Origin: CBDAPX01 sp965198725
Lineage (GTDB): Bacteria; Pseudomonadota; Alphaproteobacteria; Rhodobacterales; Rhodobacteraceae
Assembly (NCBI GenBank): GCA_965198725.1
Contig: CBDAPX010000001.1
Coordinates: 2,170,001 to 2,234,000 of the forward strand
DNA length: 64,000 nucleotides
Direction of reading: 5' to 3'
In this document: positions 1-9,663 of the stretch, piece by piece
Position numbering within the stretch: the first letter of the stretch is position 1
How the letters are laid out: each line of letters opens with the position of its first letter
Translations under genes and position numbers: made by a program
Notes under the pieces: generated by a model
Databases searched by the model: none
What the model was told of the DNA's origin: nothing
The model's input: the letters and a program-made list of their open reading frames with translations, nothing else

Positions 1-732
1 CAGACCCAGAACAATCGACTGCAATTGCGGCGGCAGCTGCGTGATCGAAATCCAGTCCAGCCTGCCTCCGTTTTCACGTGAAGGGGCTGCAGAGAACGCC
101 TGAGCTTCGGCCGAAAACGCGTCAAAACTTGTTAGACCCGCGATCCGCTGCGCCTCGGCAGTGGCCGCTTGCAGGGTTTCCGGCGTGATCGGAATGATGA
201 TCTCGGACAACAAGACCCGCAGCCCGCCAGACGCTCCGCCACGGCCAATAGCTTGGTCAATTTCGTCTTCGCTTGGCCGAGCTTGTCCCAAGAAACGGCC
301 GCGCACGAACTCTCGCCAAGCGAGGCCGATTTCTGTGAAGTCGCGGAAGGTCTGCACCGAAACACCGTTTTGTTCCAATGCTTCAATGAACTCTTGGCGC
401 GACAGGTTCGCCCGACCGGCAAACTCTTCCATCCCAGCAGCGACTTCATCAGGTGTCGGGGCGATCCCGAACTGCGAAACCTCTTGTTTTTTCAGGCGGT
501 CTTCGATCAGTGTCTGACGCGCCGTTTCTTCCGGATCGCCCGGCGCGTTCAAGAGCGACAGGAATTGAATGCGCTGCTCCAGCTCATACCGTGTGATGAC
601 ATCGTCGTTGACGCGGATCGCCGGAGAGAACAGGCCCTGAGCAACCGCTGCAGTTCCAAAAAGGACCAGCAAGCTGATAGACACTCCAAAACGACGGAGA
701 CATGAAAAAAGAAGGTTTAAGGTCAGCTGCAT
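1..732 (-). CDS. surA: SurA-type periplasmic chaperone / peptidyl-prolyl isomerase, partial (C-terminus beyond window)
   Basis: The reading frame is open from an ATG at 732 to the left edge, so only about 244 N-terminal residues are present. It begins with a hydrophobic signal peptide (about residues 13-31, ending ALA-like at TAAVAQ). A SurA N-terminal domain follows, with the typical 'VNDDVITRYEL' and 'RQTLIEDRLKKQE' signatures, and then the start of a parvulin-like (PPIC) domain around 'VLLSEIIIPI'. SurA escorts outer-membrane proteins, including LptD, through the periplasm. The start codon overlaps the last 10 bases of lptD, so translation is probably coupled. The lptG-lptD-surA order is standard in alphaproteobacteria. 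Confidence 0.9.
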   Translation of the reverse strand, partial: MQLTLNLLFSCLRRFGVSISLLVLFGTAAVAQGLFSPAIRVNDDVITRYELEQRIQFLSLLNAPGDPEETARQTLIEDRLKKQEVSQFGIAPTPDEVAAGMEEFAGRANLSRQEFIEALEQNGVSVQTFRDFTEIGLAWREFVRGRFLGQARPSEDEIDQAIGRGGASGGLRVLLSEIIIPITPETLQAATAEAQRIAGLTSFDAFSAEAQAFSAAPSRENGGRLDWISITQLPPQLQSIVLGL

Positions 733-2870
733 GATCGACTGTATTTTTCTGTTCCTGCTGTAACGGAGAAACCGCGTAGCGCGATGGTAAAGCCGAAATC
801 CGTCGAAGGCTCAACACTTGACGACGATGTATATCGGCGACTGAGCGAAAGATCGACCTCAACACATTCATTTCGATACACTAATCCGACACCAGCTTCG
901 GTGGGGCGCGTATCGGCCAAATCGTATCTTATTTCGGCACTGGCCGTCCAATTCGGGTTCACGTCGTATTCACCGTCCATCCAGAATTCCGACACGGCGT
1001 CAGGCCGATCCAGTGCGTCGTCTTCGCCCAGCCAGGCATAGGTTCCACTGATCCTTGTCCGTTTGGTCATCCAATCGCCACGCAGTTCTGTCTTGGAAAA
1101 CGTGAACTCTTCGTCAAAGAGGGTGCGTCCGGTGAACAACAGTCCCTGGTTCAATTGCAGTTGGCCTGCGATCAAATAGTCAGACGCCGTTCCGGCCAAC
1201 CCCGAGGTTGACGAAAAATCTTCGTCCGCCTCTGTGCGCAGGACTTGGCCAACTGTGGCTGACGCCCGCCAGCCTGCATGGTCGTAATGCGCCCAATTCA
1301 TACCGTAAGCCACGCGCAGACCCTGTTCTATCCGGTCTTCCGATGGAAACCGTGACAAGGACAACAGGTTACCTTCATCAAATTCAACGAACCGGCTTTC
1401 ATCGTTGGGGACGTCTTCACCAGACACTTCGGACCAACCGACTTGTAGGATCGGCTCGATAAATTGCCGGGAGCCGGATGTACGTTTGGTCATCGGAAAC
1501 CTAAAGGTTGCCGCAAAACTTGGCGTGATCCGGGTCGGGTTCTTTTCGAAATTGCTGTCGCCTAAGTCGGAATACAGATCTGCTGCGATGCCGGTTTCGA
1601 TTTCACTGCGCAGCCCATTGGCAAAGACATAGTTGTGCAGATACTTGGCTTCGGCGGTCGCCCGGCCAAGGTCACGCCCCACAACGTCTTCGTCTGAGCT
1701 TCTGCTATGCGAATGCAGGTCCGAGCGCAGGCGCAACTCACCACCAATACCGGTTGGAAAAAGACGGCGCTCGTAAGCGACATCAATAATCGGCGAAGGT
1801 GTCGTTGCGCCGGCTTCATCGTCGCGGAGCGAGTCGTAGTAGATCAGGCTGGCACCAAAAAAGCTGTTGCGCTTGGTGCGCGTCAAAGCGGCTTGGCTGC
1901 GCAGTCGGTCGGTGTCGGATATGCCATAATCGATCAGGTAGGCGTCGTCGCTGACCGCCGCGATGTCGAAGTCAAATTTGAAATCGTTGGCCAGAGCAAA
2001 AGCGCCCTCACCAAAGACATAGCCGCGCACGTTATCATCCGTCAGCGTGTCGTCGGTATATGCGCCTTCAAATTCGATCTGCCCGCGCCGGAACGCGCGC
2101 CGATAGCGGAAATCCAGCGTTCGCGTTTCAGGCGACAGGTAGGGCGACAAGGTCAAATCCGCATGATCGCCCAACGTTAAGAAATAGGGGACCCGAATAC
2201 CTGTACCAAGCTGTGTTGTCGTTCTGCTTGAGGGGATTAGGAACCCATCAGCGCGTTCCAAAGTTGGATCAGGCAGTCGCAGCGCGGGCAAGTAGAAGAC
2301 GGGAACATCCAAGACGCGCAACTGAGCGGATTCAAAGTAAAGCTGTCTTTCGACCTGGTCGTGAACAACCCGTCGCGCTCGGATTTGCCAGAGAGGGGGC
2401 CTCCCGTTTTCGCATACCTTACAAGACGTTACGGATGTTTTATAAAGCTGCGTGTACCGTCCGCCGATGCGGTTCATCTGTTCGGAGGCCAATTGCAGTT
2501 CGTCGTTGAAGATCAAGCGCGCGCCGACAAGAAGCCCGTTGACCAAGCTTTGGTCAAGCTCTGCGGAACTTGCCAAAATCTGTGCCGCTCCACTGTCCTC
2601 AATCCGGATGGGTCCGTCGATATACAAACGGTCTTCTGCTGGATCGTACCGGATGCTGCTTGCCTGCAGGCGAATTTCCCCCTGCAAAACAGTTACATTG
2701 CCCTCTGCGACGAGTGTTCCTTCTTCGGTGATAAATACATTGTCTGCCAAAAGCGTGGCGGGCTGTTGGGCCGGATCATCTGCCTGATCTTGTGCCAAAG
2801 CCGTCCCGGCGTGAGCAAAAAGAAGCAACGTGCAAAGAACACGGCACCATTTAAACAACAACGACTTCAT
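723..2870 (-). CDS. lptD: LPS-assembly outer-membrane protein LptD
   Basis: 715 residues, normal length for alphaproteobacterial LptD. A signal peptide occupies about residues 1-26 (cleavage after AHAGTALA). An OstA/LptA-like jellyroll follows (about 35-140: 'LLADNVFITEEGTLVAEGNVTVLQGE'), then a long beta-barrel region ending 'SRSCS'. A cysteine pair sits in 'SCKVCENG' near residue 150 and single cysteines lie near the C-terminus. This matches the family's disulfide pattern between jellyroll and barrel, though the pairing is inferred. LptD inserts LPS into the outer leaflet together with LptE. The gene overlaps the lptG stop by 4 bases upstream and the surA start downstream, forming one operon. 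Confidence 0.95.
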   Translation of the reverse strand: MKSLLFKWCRVLCTLLLFAHAGTALAQDQADDPAQQPATLLADNVFITEEGTLVAEGNVTVLQGEIRLQASSIRYDPAEDRLYIDGPIRIEDSGAAQILASSAELDQSLVNGLLVGARLIFNDELQLASEQMNRIGGRYTQLYKTSVTSCKVCENGRPPLWQIRARRVVHDQVERQLYFESAQLRVLDVPVFYLPALRLPDPTLERADGFLIPSSRTTTQLGTGIRVPYFLTLGDHADLTLSPYLSPETRTLDFRYRRAFRRGQIEFEGAYTDDTLTDDNVRGYVFGEGAFALANDFKFDFDIAAVSDDAYLIDYGISDTDRLRSQAALTRTKRNSFFGASLIYYDSLRDDEAGATTPSPIIDVAYERRLFPTGIGGELRLRSDLHSHSRSSDEDVVGRDLGRATAEAKYLHNYVFANGLRSEIETGIAADLYSDLGDSNFEKNPTRITPSFAATFRFPMTKRTSGSRQFIEPILQVGWSEVSGEDVPNDESRFVEFDEGNLLSLSRFPSEDRIEQGLRVAYGMNWAHYDHAGWRASATVGQVLRTEADEDFSSTSGLAGTASDYLIAGQLQLNQGLLFTGRTLFDEEFTFSKTELRGDWMTKRTRISGTYAWLGEDDALDRPDAVSEFWMDGEYDVNPNWTASAEIRYDLADTRPTEAGVGLVYRNECVEVDLSLSRRYTSSSSVEPSTDFGFTIALRGFSVTAGTEKYSRSCS

Positions 2871-3964
2871 CCGTCTTCAGCTTGTAGCAAGAGGCCTAAC
2901 GATAGCATAATTGCGCTAACTGGGATGGCCCAGGCGGCAAGTGCCGGGGGTATCTGGCCATTTTCACCGAGGATTTGGGCAAAGTTGCGCAGGAAATAAA
3001 GCCCGAACCCGATCAGAACTGCCGTGAGCACCGCAATACCTGTGCCGCCGAACCGGGCATGCCGCATTGTGTACGCCGCCGCAACCAGCATCATCGCGAC
3101 AAGGAAAACCGGGCGGGCCAACTCCGCGTGAAACAGAACCCTGTGACGTGTCGTGGCAAAGCCAGCGTCCCCCAGCTGTCGTATGATCTGCGGCATTTGC
3201 CAGACCGAAAGGCCGTCTGTGCTGATTAAGGTTTCGCGAATGCGGTTCGGTGTGAGCGTTGTTGCTAAGCGTAGTTCGTCATGCTCTGCCGACGAAGATT
3301 CAGGGTTGAGGCCGGGCGTCAAAGGCCAAGCCTTCGCATTTTGGAGAATCCACTCGCCTTCAACCAGTTGCGCGCTTTCGGCATAGATCCGGCGCACGGG
3401 GCCTGCGTATGGGGCAAAGCTGATGAAGGTGACGTCATAAAGCGTATTGCTCTGCCCTTCATATCCTGTTGCGTGGATAACGGACTGACCTTGCGCGCTG
3501 CCTTGGCGCAGCCATAGCCCCTCGCTGGACAATGACACCGCAGAGGGGCCACCGGATCGATAGCTTTGTTCCAACTGGTCGTAGCGGTTTGACGTTGCAG
3601 CGACGATGGGGTTCAGCGTGCCAACCGCCAAACCTCCGATGACAAGCGATACAATTGTCGGCGCCAAAAGTGCACGAATGCCGGATCGTCCTGCTGATCG
3701 GGTGACGACCAATTCGCTGCTGCGTGCCAGCACGACAAACATCGCAACGGTGCTGAGGATCATCAACAGGGGCAAGATGCTGCTCAGTGCCGCGGGCGTG
3801 TTCAAAAGAACCAAGCGGAACAGCTGACCAAACGTCACATCAACATCCTGAAACCGCCGATACTGATCGATGATGTCAATCAGCATCATCAGGACCATGA
3901 AGACGGCTCCGATCAATGCAAAACTGATCAGGAAGCGGCGCGCAAAGTAGATATCAAGCGTCAT
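2867..3964 (-). CDS. lptG: LPS export ABC transporter permease LptG
   Basis: 365 residues of the YjgP/YjgQ family. There are about three transmembrane helices at each end (residues ~10-100 and ~270-360) flanking a periplasmic jellyroll (~130-265). LptG pairs with LptF in the inner membrane and, with LptB, extracts LPS into the LptA bridge. The start at 3964 gives 'MTLDIYFARRFL', a typical beginning. The stop overlaps lptD by 4 bases (ATGA). In related genomes lptF usually lies immediately upstream; here the upstream neighbour is the divergent pepA promoter and no lptF is present. Confidence 0.95.
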   Translation of the reverse strand: MTLDIYFARRFLISFALIGAVFMVLMMLIDIIDQYRRFQDVDVTFGQLFRLVLLNTPAALSSILPLLMILSTVAMFVVLARSSELVVTRSAGRSGIRALLAPTIVSLVIGGLAVGTLNPIVAATSNRYDQLEQSYRSGGPSAVSLSSEGLWLRQGSAQGQSVIHATGYEGQSNTLYDVTFISFAPYAGPVRRIYAESAQLVEGEWILQNAKAWPLTPGLNPESSSAEHDELRLATTLTPNRIRETLISTDGLSVWQMPQIIRQLGDAGFATTRHRVLFHAELARPVFLVAMMLVAAAYTMRHARFGGTGIAVLTAVLIGFGLYFLRNFAQILGENGQIPPALAAWAIPVSAIMLSLGLLLQAEDG

Positions 3965-4183
3965 ACCGTACCCGATTCACGGCATACGATATGCCCGCAA
4001 CTCTACGATATCGCGCCCGCGCGGTGCTATTTTCGGCCTCGTTGGGCAACCGATCCCCCCGGAACAGTCGTTTCATCGTGCGACGGACCGTAAATCAAAT
4101 GCAAGTCGGGGAAAACTGCTATCTGGTCAGAGCCTGCGCGCTAAGCTACCTGTGTGAACAGTCTGACCCAAGGAGCGTTTGCA
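3965..4183. promoter_or_regulatory. Divergent intergenic region lptG / pepA
   Basis: 219 bases separate the divergent lptG and pepA starts and must hold both promoters. A clear Shine-Dalgarno sequence (aaggag, 4170-4175) precedes pepA. On the minus strand a 39-codon frame starting at ATG 4076 ends in a TGA overlapping the lptG start. It has no recognisable family and could be a leader peptide or chance. I see no lptF remnant here. Confidence 0.4.
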
Positions 4184-5662
4184 ATGCGCAATCTGATACC
4201 GATCTCATTTTCCGAAACTGACCTCGATGCTGTTGGCTCTGCGGAGGGGCGTGTTGCTGTCATTGTGACATCGGACGGAAAAATGGATCCGGGCGCGCGC
4301 CGGGCAAATCGGCTGACGAAAGGTGCCGTGCAGCGGCTGATCGACAGCGACGGATTTGCAAAGGCGAAATCGGGTCAGGTGATTACGTTGGCGTGGCCGA
4401 CAGGCATGTTGGCCGAGGCTTTGGACGTTCTGATCCTGGATCGTGCTATCAAGCCTTTGGCCGCCCGCAAGGCAGGTGTGGCTTTGGCTAAATCCAAAGG
4501 CAAATTGTCGCTTTTGTTGATGGCGGGCAGCTTTGCGCGGACCGCGGAACTGGTCCAGGGACTGGCCTTGCGCAGCTACAGCTTCGATGCGCACAAAACC
4601 GCGTCGGAAGAGGATCAGTCGCCCGGCGGCATCACCGTCCATCATACCAAGGCCGCGGAAATGGAACAGGCGGCGGGCCCGATGCTGGCGGTTGCCGAAG
4701 GTGTGCACATGACCCGTGATCTGGTCAGCGAGCCTGCAAACGTTCTGACAACCACCGAATTTGCCCAGCGGCTCGCGGATATGGCTGATATCGGGCTTGA
4801 GGTTGAAGTGCTGGAAGAAGCACAGCTGGAAGAGCTGGGCATGCGCACTCTTCTGGCCGTAGGGCAGGGATCTGACAGCCCGTCAAAAGTGGTTGTCATG
4901 AAATGGAACGGCGCAGGCGACGACAGTGCACCGCTGGCACTGGTTGGCAAGGGCGTTGTGTTTGACACCGGCGGTATCTCTCTCAAACCCGCGGGCGGTA
5001 TGGAAGACATGACCATGGATATGGGCGGCGCCGGAACGGTTGCCGGGACCATGCGTGCGTTGGCCCTGCGCAAGGCCAAAGCGAATGTGGTCGGCCTGGT
5101 CGGGCTGGTCGAAAACATGCCGTCCGGAAACGCGACGCGCCCCGGCGATGTGGTCAAATCCATGAAAGGTGACACGGTTGAGATTATCAACACAGATGCC
5201 GAAGGCCGGTTGGTCCTGTGCGACGTGATGTGGTACGCGCAGGATCGGTTTAACCCGGCGGGTATGATCGATCTGGCGACGTTGACGGGCGCAATCATCA
5301 TTGGGCTTGGGCACGAAAACGCAGGTGTCTTTTCCAACGATGACGCGCTGTGCAATGCGTTCCTGAAATCGGCAGACAGCGAAGGCGAGGGCGCATGGCG
5401 TATGCCACTGGGCCAAGCCTATGACGACATGCTGAAATCCGCGATTGCCGACATGAAGAACATTGGCGGCCGGGCGGCGGGTTCCGTCACTGCGGCGCAA
5501 TTCCTGCAGCGGTTCGTAAAAGACGAAACGCCTTGGATCCACCTCGATATCGCTGGCGTGGCATCGGTAAAGTCTGAAACAACCTTTGCGCCGAAAGGGG
5601 CGACAGGTTGGGGCGTTATGGCGCTGAACCGGTTGGTTGCTGACAAGTTCGAAAAAGAGTGA
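4184..5662 (+). CDS. pepA: Leucyl aminopeptidase (M17 family)
   Basis: 492 residues from ATG 4184, chosen over an in-frame GTG at 4154 because aaggag lies 8 bases upstream and the protein then begins 'MRNLIPISF'. The C-terminal catalytic domain carries the M17 signature NTDAEGRL at about residues 336-343, and upstream 'VGKGVVFDTGGISLKP' supplies the metal and catalytic Lys/Asp residues. The family forms hexameric two-zinc cytoplasmic aminopeptidases that remove N-terminal residues from peptides. It is followed 7 bases downstream by holC, as in E. coli and many proteobacteria. Confidence 0.97.
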   Translation: MRNLIPISFSETDLDAVGSAEGRVAVIVTSDGKMDPGARRANRLTKGAVQRLIDSDGFAKAKSGQVITLAWPTGMLAEALDVLILDRAIKPLAARKAGVALAKSKGKLSLLLMAGSFARTAELVQGLALRSYSFDAHKTASEEDQSPGGITVHHTKAAEMEQAAGPMLAVAEGVHMTRDLVSEPANVLTTTEFAQRLADMADIGLEVEVLEEAQLEELGMRTLLAVGQGSDSPSKVVVMKWNGAGDDSAPLALVGKGVVFDTGGISLKPAGGMEDMTMDMGGAGTVAGTMRALALRKAKANVVGLVGLVENMPSGNATRPGDVVKSMKGDTVEIINTDAEGRLVLCDVMWYAQDRFNPAGMIDLATLTGAIIIGLGHENAGVFSNDDALCNAFLKSADSEGEGAWRMPLGQAYDDMLKSAIADMKNIGGRAAGSVTAAQFLQRFVKDETPWIHLDIAGVASVKSETTFAPKGATGWGVMALNRLVADKFEKE

Positions 5663-5669
5663 TGGCCGC

Positions 5670-6146
5670 GTGGGTGCTGCATATTTCTATCACCTGACTC
5701 GTCACCCGCTGGAAACCACGTTGCCACAGCTTTTGGATAAGGCGCGGTCGGCGGGGTGGCGTGTTGTGGTGCGGGGCAATGATGCAGCGCGCATGGATTG
5801 GCTGGACCAAAGGCTTTGGCTGGGGGCAGACGCGGATTTTCTGCCCCATGGTCTGGCGGGCGGACCGCATGATGCGGCACAGCCTATTTTGTTGACGACC
5901 GGATCGGATGCCGCGAATGACCCCGCTTGCCTGATGGCCGTGGACGGGGCACCGGTGTCAGAACAAGAGGTCCAGTCAATGGAACGGGTGTGCATCCTCT
6001 TTGATGGCAATGACCCGGACGCGGTGCAGGTCGCGCGGGGTCAGTGGAAATCGCTGACCGAGGCCGGGTGTTCGGCTCAGTACTGGTCCGAGGAATCCGG
6101 TCGGTGGGAGAAAAAGGCAGAAGCTGCGGGACAATCAGCGGGTTAA
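5670..6146 (+). CDS. holC: DNA polymerase III chi subunit
   Basis: 158 residues from a GTG at 5670; an in-frame TTG at 5637 would overlap pepA and adds no family-like sequence. The beginning 'GAAYFYHLTRHPLETTLPQLLDKARSAGWRVVVR' is characteristic of HolC, and 'LMAVDGAPVSEQEVQSMERVCILFDG' matches the Rossmann-like core. Chi links the clamp loader to single-stranded DNA-binding protein. Its position after pepA is conserved in proteobacteria. Its 3' end overlaps the convergent aspartic protease gene by 12 bases. Confidence 0.92.
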   Translation: MGAAYFYHLTRHPLETTLPQLLDKARSAGWRVVVRGNDAARMDWLDQRLWLGADADFLPHGLAGGPHDAAQPILLTTGSDAANDPACLMAVDGAPVSEQEVQSMERVCILFDGNDPDAVQVARGQWKSLTEAGCSAQYWSEESGRWEKKAEAAGQSAG

Positions 6147-6716
6147 GATCAGCGCGTTGTCGGCAATCTCAATCCGTGACCACCGCTGAAGATATCCCAT
6201 ACCTAAAAGGGATTCGCGCATCTCACCCTGATTGACCCACGCCGTCATGTTGGCGTCCTCAAATGGACCAAGCGACACGCTGTTCAACCGCACTGGCGCC
6301 GTACGCACCTCTCCATTCGCGGTCATGGCGCGCCCTGTGTAAATCAGGTCATCCATGTTTAGACCGACCCGCTGCGCGTCCTGTTCGGTCAGCACCATTT
6401 GCGTGGCGCCCGTATCGACGACAAAACGCACTGGTGTGTCATTGATGTCGAGCGTCAGATAGTAATGCCCGTTCGGCGCTCGCGGTACGTTGATCTGGTT
6501 TTGATCGGTCACGACGGCTTGGGCCGGCTGCACGGTCTGACGAATATCTTCCCATAGCCCAACGGCGGCGATCACGCCGATAAATATGAACACCCATGCA
6601 AGGACCTGTTGCAGGGTTTTGCCCAGCGATTGGCGGTTGTTCACAAAGAACCAGCCGACCAAAACGGAGCCAAGCAAAACCAAGTAGATCAAATTGCCGA
6701 TATCCCAGCTGTCCAT
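6135..6716 (-). CDS. Membrane-anchored retropepsin-like aspartic protease (clan AA, TIGR02281-like)
   Basis: 193 residues. Two hydrophobic helices at about 9-25 and 38-54 anchor it. A retropepsin domain follows, with the catalytic motif VVDTGAT (Asp101) and the C-terminal 'SLLGMGYLQRW' flap partner typical of this family. Such proteins are presumed to dimerise because each chain supplies one active-site aspartate. The physiological substrate is not known. The gene is convergent with holC and faces the ABC-F gene upstream on the same strand. Confidence 0.85.
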   Translation of the reverse strand: MDSWDIGNLIYLVLLGSVLVGWFFVNNRQSLGKTLQQVLAWVFIFIGVIAAVGLWEDIRQTVQPAQAVVTDQNQINVPRAPNGHYYLTLDINDTPVRFVVDTGATQMVLTEQDAQRVGLNMDDLIYTGRAMTANGEVRTAPVRLNSVSLGPFEDANMTAWVNQGEMRESLLGMGYLQRWSRIEIADNALILTR

Positions 6717-6796
6717 GGGTGCCTCTGTGTTCTTGCCTATAGGTGTTATATAGGAAGCCGAAGGTCATGCCCCAAGCCGCAGTCGCGGAACCGACG

Positions 6797-8647
6797 CTAG
6801 GTTGCCTCTGCCAGATCCAGCTCTTCCTGTGCTTTCATCCAAAGCGTTTCGGCCCGATCCAGCGCATCCATCAGTTCCGCGTATTTGCGGTTCCAAGTTT
6901 CCAGCTCCGAAATGCGCTCGTCCTCGTAAAGCGCGGGATCGGCCAGTTTTGCAGACAGCTTTTCCTGCATGTCGTTAAGCTTGGCCAGCCGGTCTTCACA
7001 GCGGCGCACCTCGCTGCGCAAGGTCGCCATTTTCTCTTTGCCCGGGCGTTTCGGCTTCTTCTCGGCGACCGGTTTGGATGCAGGTGCCGTGCGGTTCAGC
7101 AAAAGGCTGCGATAGGCTTCCAGATCATCCTCAAACGGTTTGACCGTCCCGTCCGACACCAGCCACAAGCGGTCGGCGACAAGGCTCAGCAGATGCATGT
7201 CGTGACTGACAAGGATCACAGCACCTGAATAGTTGGTCAGCGCCTCGACCAATGCTTCACGGCTTTCGATGTCCAAATGGTTGGTCGGTTCGTCAAGGAT
7301 TAACATATGCGGCGCATCAATCGTGGCGATCAATAGCGACAACCGCGCCTTTTGCCCACCGGACAGGCGCCCAACCTCGGTCTCGGCCTGCGCCAGTCCC
7401 AAACCGAACCCGGCCAACCGGGCCCGCCATTTTGCCGGAGCTTCAAGCGGGCGCAGACGTCGCAAATGGTCGAGAGGCGTTTCGTCCACGTGCAATTCGT
7501 CCACCTGATGCTGGGCGAAATACCCGATGCGCAGCTTGGAGGACCGGGTCATGCGCCCGCCCATAAGATCCAACCGGTCCGAAAGCATCTTGGACAAGGT
7601 GGATTTGCCCTGACCGTTCTTGCCCAGCAACGCGATGCGGTCGTCCTGATCGATCCGCAGGTTCAGACGCTTGAGAACGGGGTCTTCGGTATATCCAACC
7701 GCGCCGCCTTCAACATGAATGATGGGGGGCGACATCTGATCCGGTTCAGGGAAGGTAAACGCACGCAACGCTACCTCTTGTGGTGTAGCAATCGGTTGCA
7801 TCTTGGCCAGTGCTTTCAACCGTGACTGCGCTTGTTTTGCTTTATCTGCCTTATAGCGGAACCGATCGACATAGGATTGCAAATGGGCGCGCCGGGCTTC
7901 CTGTTTTTTGGCGTTGGCCGCAGCCTGCGCCAGCTTTTCAGCCCGTTGCCGGGCGAATTGATCGTAAGGCCCTTGGTAATAGGTCAGCGCGCGGTTTTCG
8001 AGGTGCAGAATGCTGCTCACGGCGCGGTTCAAGAGGCCCCGGTCGTGGCTGATGACGATGACGGTATGTGGATAGCGCGCCAAATAGCTTTCCAGCCAGA
8101 TCGCGCCTTCGAGATCCAGATAGTTGGTCGGTTCGTCCAAAAGCAGAAGATCGGGTTGCGCAAAAAGAACGGCAGCCAAGGCCACCCGCATCCGCCAGCC
8201 TCCGGAAAAATCGGCGCAAGGCTGTTGTTGTTGCGCGTCGTCAAACCCCAAGCCTTTGAGAATGCTGGACGCGCGGGCCTCGGCGCTCCACGCGTCGATG
8301 TCTGCCAAACGGGTTTGAATATCCGCAATGCGGGTCGGGTCGGTTGCCGTGGCCGCCTCAGCCAACAGATCGTTGCGTTCCGTGTCCGCGGCAAGAACGG
8401 TGTCGATCAACGACACATCAAAGGCAGGAGCCTCTTGCGCCACGCCACCGATGCGCGCGCGCTTTGACAGGTGGATGCCGCCGCTTTCCAAGGAAAGCTC
8501 ACCGCGGATCAAGCGAAACAGCGTCGTCTTGCCCGTGCCGTTCCGTCCCACCAGACCAACTTTGTGGCCATCCGGAATGACGGCGCTGGCCCCTTCGAAC
8601 AAGGGGCGGCCTTCTACGGCATATCTGATGTCTTCAATCCGGAGCAT
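6797..8647 (-). CDS. ABC-F family ATP-binding protein (YheS/Uup-like)
   Basis: 616 residues from ATG 8647 ('MLRIEDIRYAVEGRPLF'); the frame stays open to 8731 but that extension lacks similarity. Two ABC domains are visible. The first has Walker A 'GRNGTGKTTLF', a degenerate signature 'FSGGWRMRVALA' and Walker B 'LLLLDEPTNYLDLE'. The second has 'GKNGQGKSTLS', 'LSGGQKARLSLL' and 'LILDEPTNHLDIE'. The linker is basic and coiled ('RFRYKADKAKQAQSRLKAL'), and a C-terminal coiled coil spans about 560-610. No transmembrane segment is present, consistent with a soluble ribosome-associated translation factor rather than a transporter. Confidence 0.93.
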   Translation of the reverse strand: MLRIEDIRYAVEGRPLFEGASAVIPDGHKVGLVGRNGTGKTTLFRLIRGELSLESGGIHLSKRARIGGVAQEAPAFDVSLIDTVLAADTERNDLLAEAATATDPTRIADIQTRLADIDAWSAEARASSILKGLGFDDAQQQQPCADFSGGWRMRVALAAVLFAQPDLLLLDEPTNYLDLEGAIWLESYLARYPHTVIVISHDRGLLNRAVSSILHLENRALTYYQGPYDQFARQRAEKLAQAAANAKKQEARRAHLQSYVDRFRYKADKAKQAQSRLKALAKMQPIATPQEVALRAFTFPEPDQMSPPIIHVEGGAVGYTEDPVLKRLNLRIDQDDRIALLGKNGQGKSTLSKMLSDRLDLMGGRMTRSSKLRIGYFAQHQVDELHVDETPLDHLRRLRPLEAPAKWRARLAGFGLGLAQAETEVGRLSGGQKARLSLLIATIDAPHMLILDEPTNHLDIESREALVEALTNYSGAVILVSHDMHLLSLVADRLWLVSDGTVKPFEDDLEAYRSLLLNRTAPASKPVAEKKPKRPGKEKMATLRSEVRRCEDRLAKLNDMQEKLSAKLADPALYEDERISELETWNRKYAELMDALDRAETLWMKAQEELDLAEAT

Positions 8648-8889
8648 GGCGGGGGTTTGACCGAGGCCTTGGCGACTGTCAATTGCGGAAGCGCTTGTTG
8701 CGCTTGGGCGTCGAACGGCGCGCGTCACCATTGATCGAAAGGCGCATAGCCTCGTCCGTCGCCGCGCAAACGACCTGGGCTTTCAAATCTCAATGAGTCG
8801 CGGTGTTTCTGGTGATTTGAAGACAGACGCGCTACACTCAATTGCGTTTCGTATGCTTTCGCCTATAACACCAAGGTTCGAGCATCCAC

Positions 8890-9522
8890 ATGAGTGTGAA
8901 AATAAAAAATGAACTGTCGCTGCGCTCGCGGCGAAAAAGACAGTCGATCCTGCAAGCCGCAGCCGCCGAGTTCGATGAACGCGGATTTGCCGGTGCCAAT
9001 ATGGACCGGATCGCTCAACGCGCAGAAGTGTCCAAGAGAACCGTCTATAACCACTTTGAAAGCAAGCATGCGCTTTTTAGTGCCATTGTCGATCATCTGG
9101 AAAGCCATGCCGAATATGTCAGTTCCTTTCCCTATTCCGCGACCGACGATTTGCATGGGCAAGTGGAATATATGGTGGCCAGTGTCGCTGCTCTTTTGAC
9201 AACACCGAGTATGCGACAGCTGTCACGCGTTATCATACGGCAGCGGATGGTGGGCGAAAAACTTCCCATAAAAAGCGCCGCATCCCCAGATGTTTTTCGA
9301 AAAGGCATTATCGATTGGATTGAACAAGCGAATGCGGATGGTCGACTTGAAGTCAAAGACCCTCGGCTCGCCGCATATCAAATGACCTCGCTGATTGACG
9401 GGGTTGTTTGGTGGCCGGTTCTGATACAGCTGCGCGAGCAGCCAGACAAAGAAGAGCTTGATTTGCTGGTGCAAGAGACGACGCGGATGTTTCTGGCGCG
9501 TTATGCCGTTTCGAACGGGTGA
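8890..9522 (+). CDS. TetR/AcrR family transcriptional regulator
   Basis: 210 residues. The N-terminal helix-turn-helix lies at about 18-65, with 'ILQAAAAEFDERGFAGANMDRIAQRAEVSKRTVYNHFESKHALF' as pattern. The C-terminal ligand-binding domain resembles AefR-type regulators ('RMVGEKLPIKS', 'YQMTSLIDGVVWWPVL'). It is divergent from the ABC-F gene across about 240 bases and stands alone; no efflux operon is adjacent, so its target is unknown. It most likely controls its own promoter. Confidence 0.88.
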   Translation: MSVKIKNELSLRSRRKRQSILQAAAAEFDERGFAGANMDRIAQRAEVSKRTVYNHFESKHALFSAIVDHLESHAEYVSSFPYSATDDLHGQVEYMVASVAALLTTPSMRQLSRVIIRQRMVGEKLPIKSAASPDVFRKGIIDWIEQANADGRLEVKDPRLAAYQMTSLIDGVVWWPVLIQLREQPDKEELDLLVQETTRMFLARYAVSNG

Positions 9523-9663
9523 ACCTGCGTTGTGAAATGGACCGAATTTAACGGTCAAAGCAGTCTTCCAATGGGTAATCGACCATGTTACGAGGCGCCG
9601 AGATTTGACGCCGACGGCATGGGTGCTTTCGGCCGCGACTGAGACCGAAAGAGGAAATGCCAA

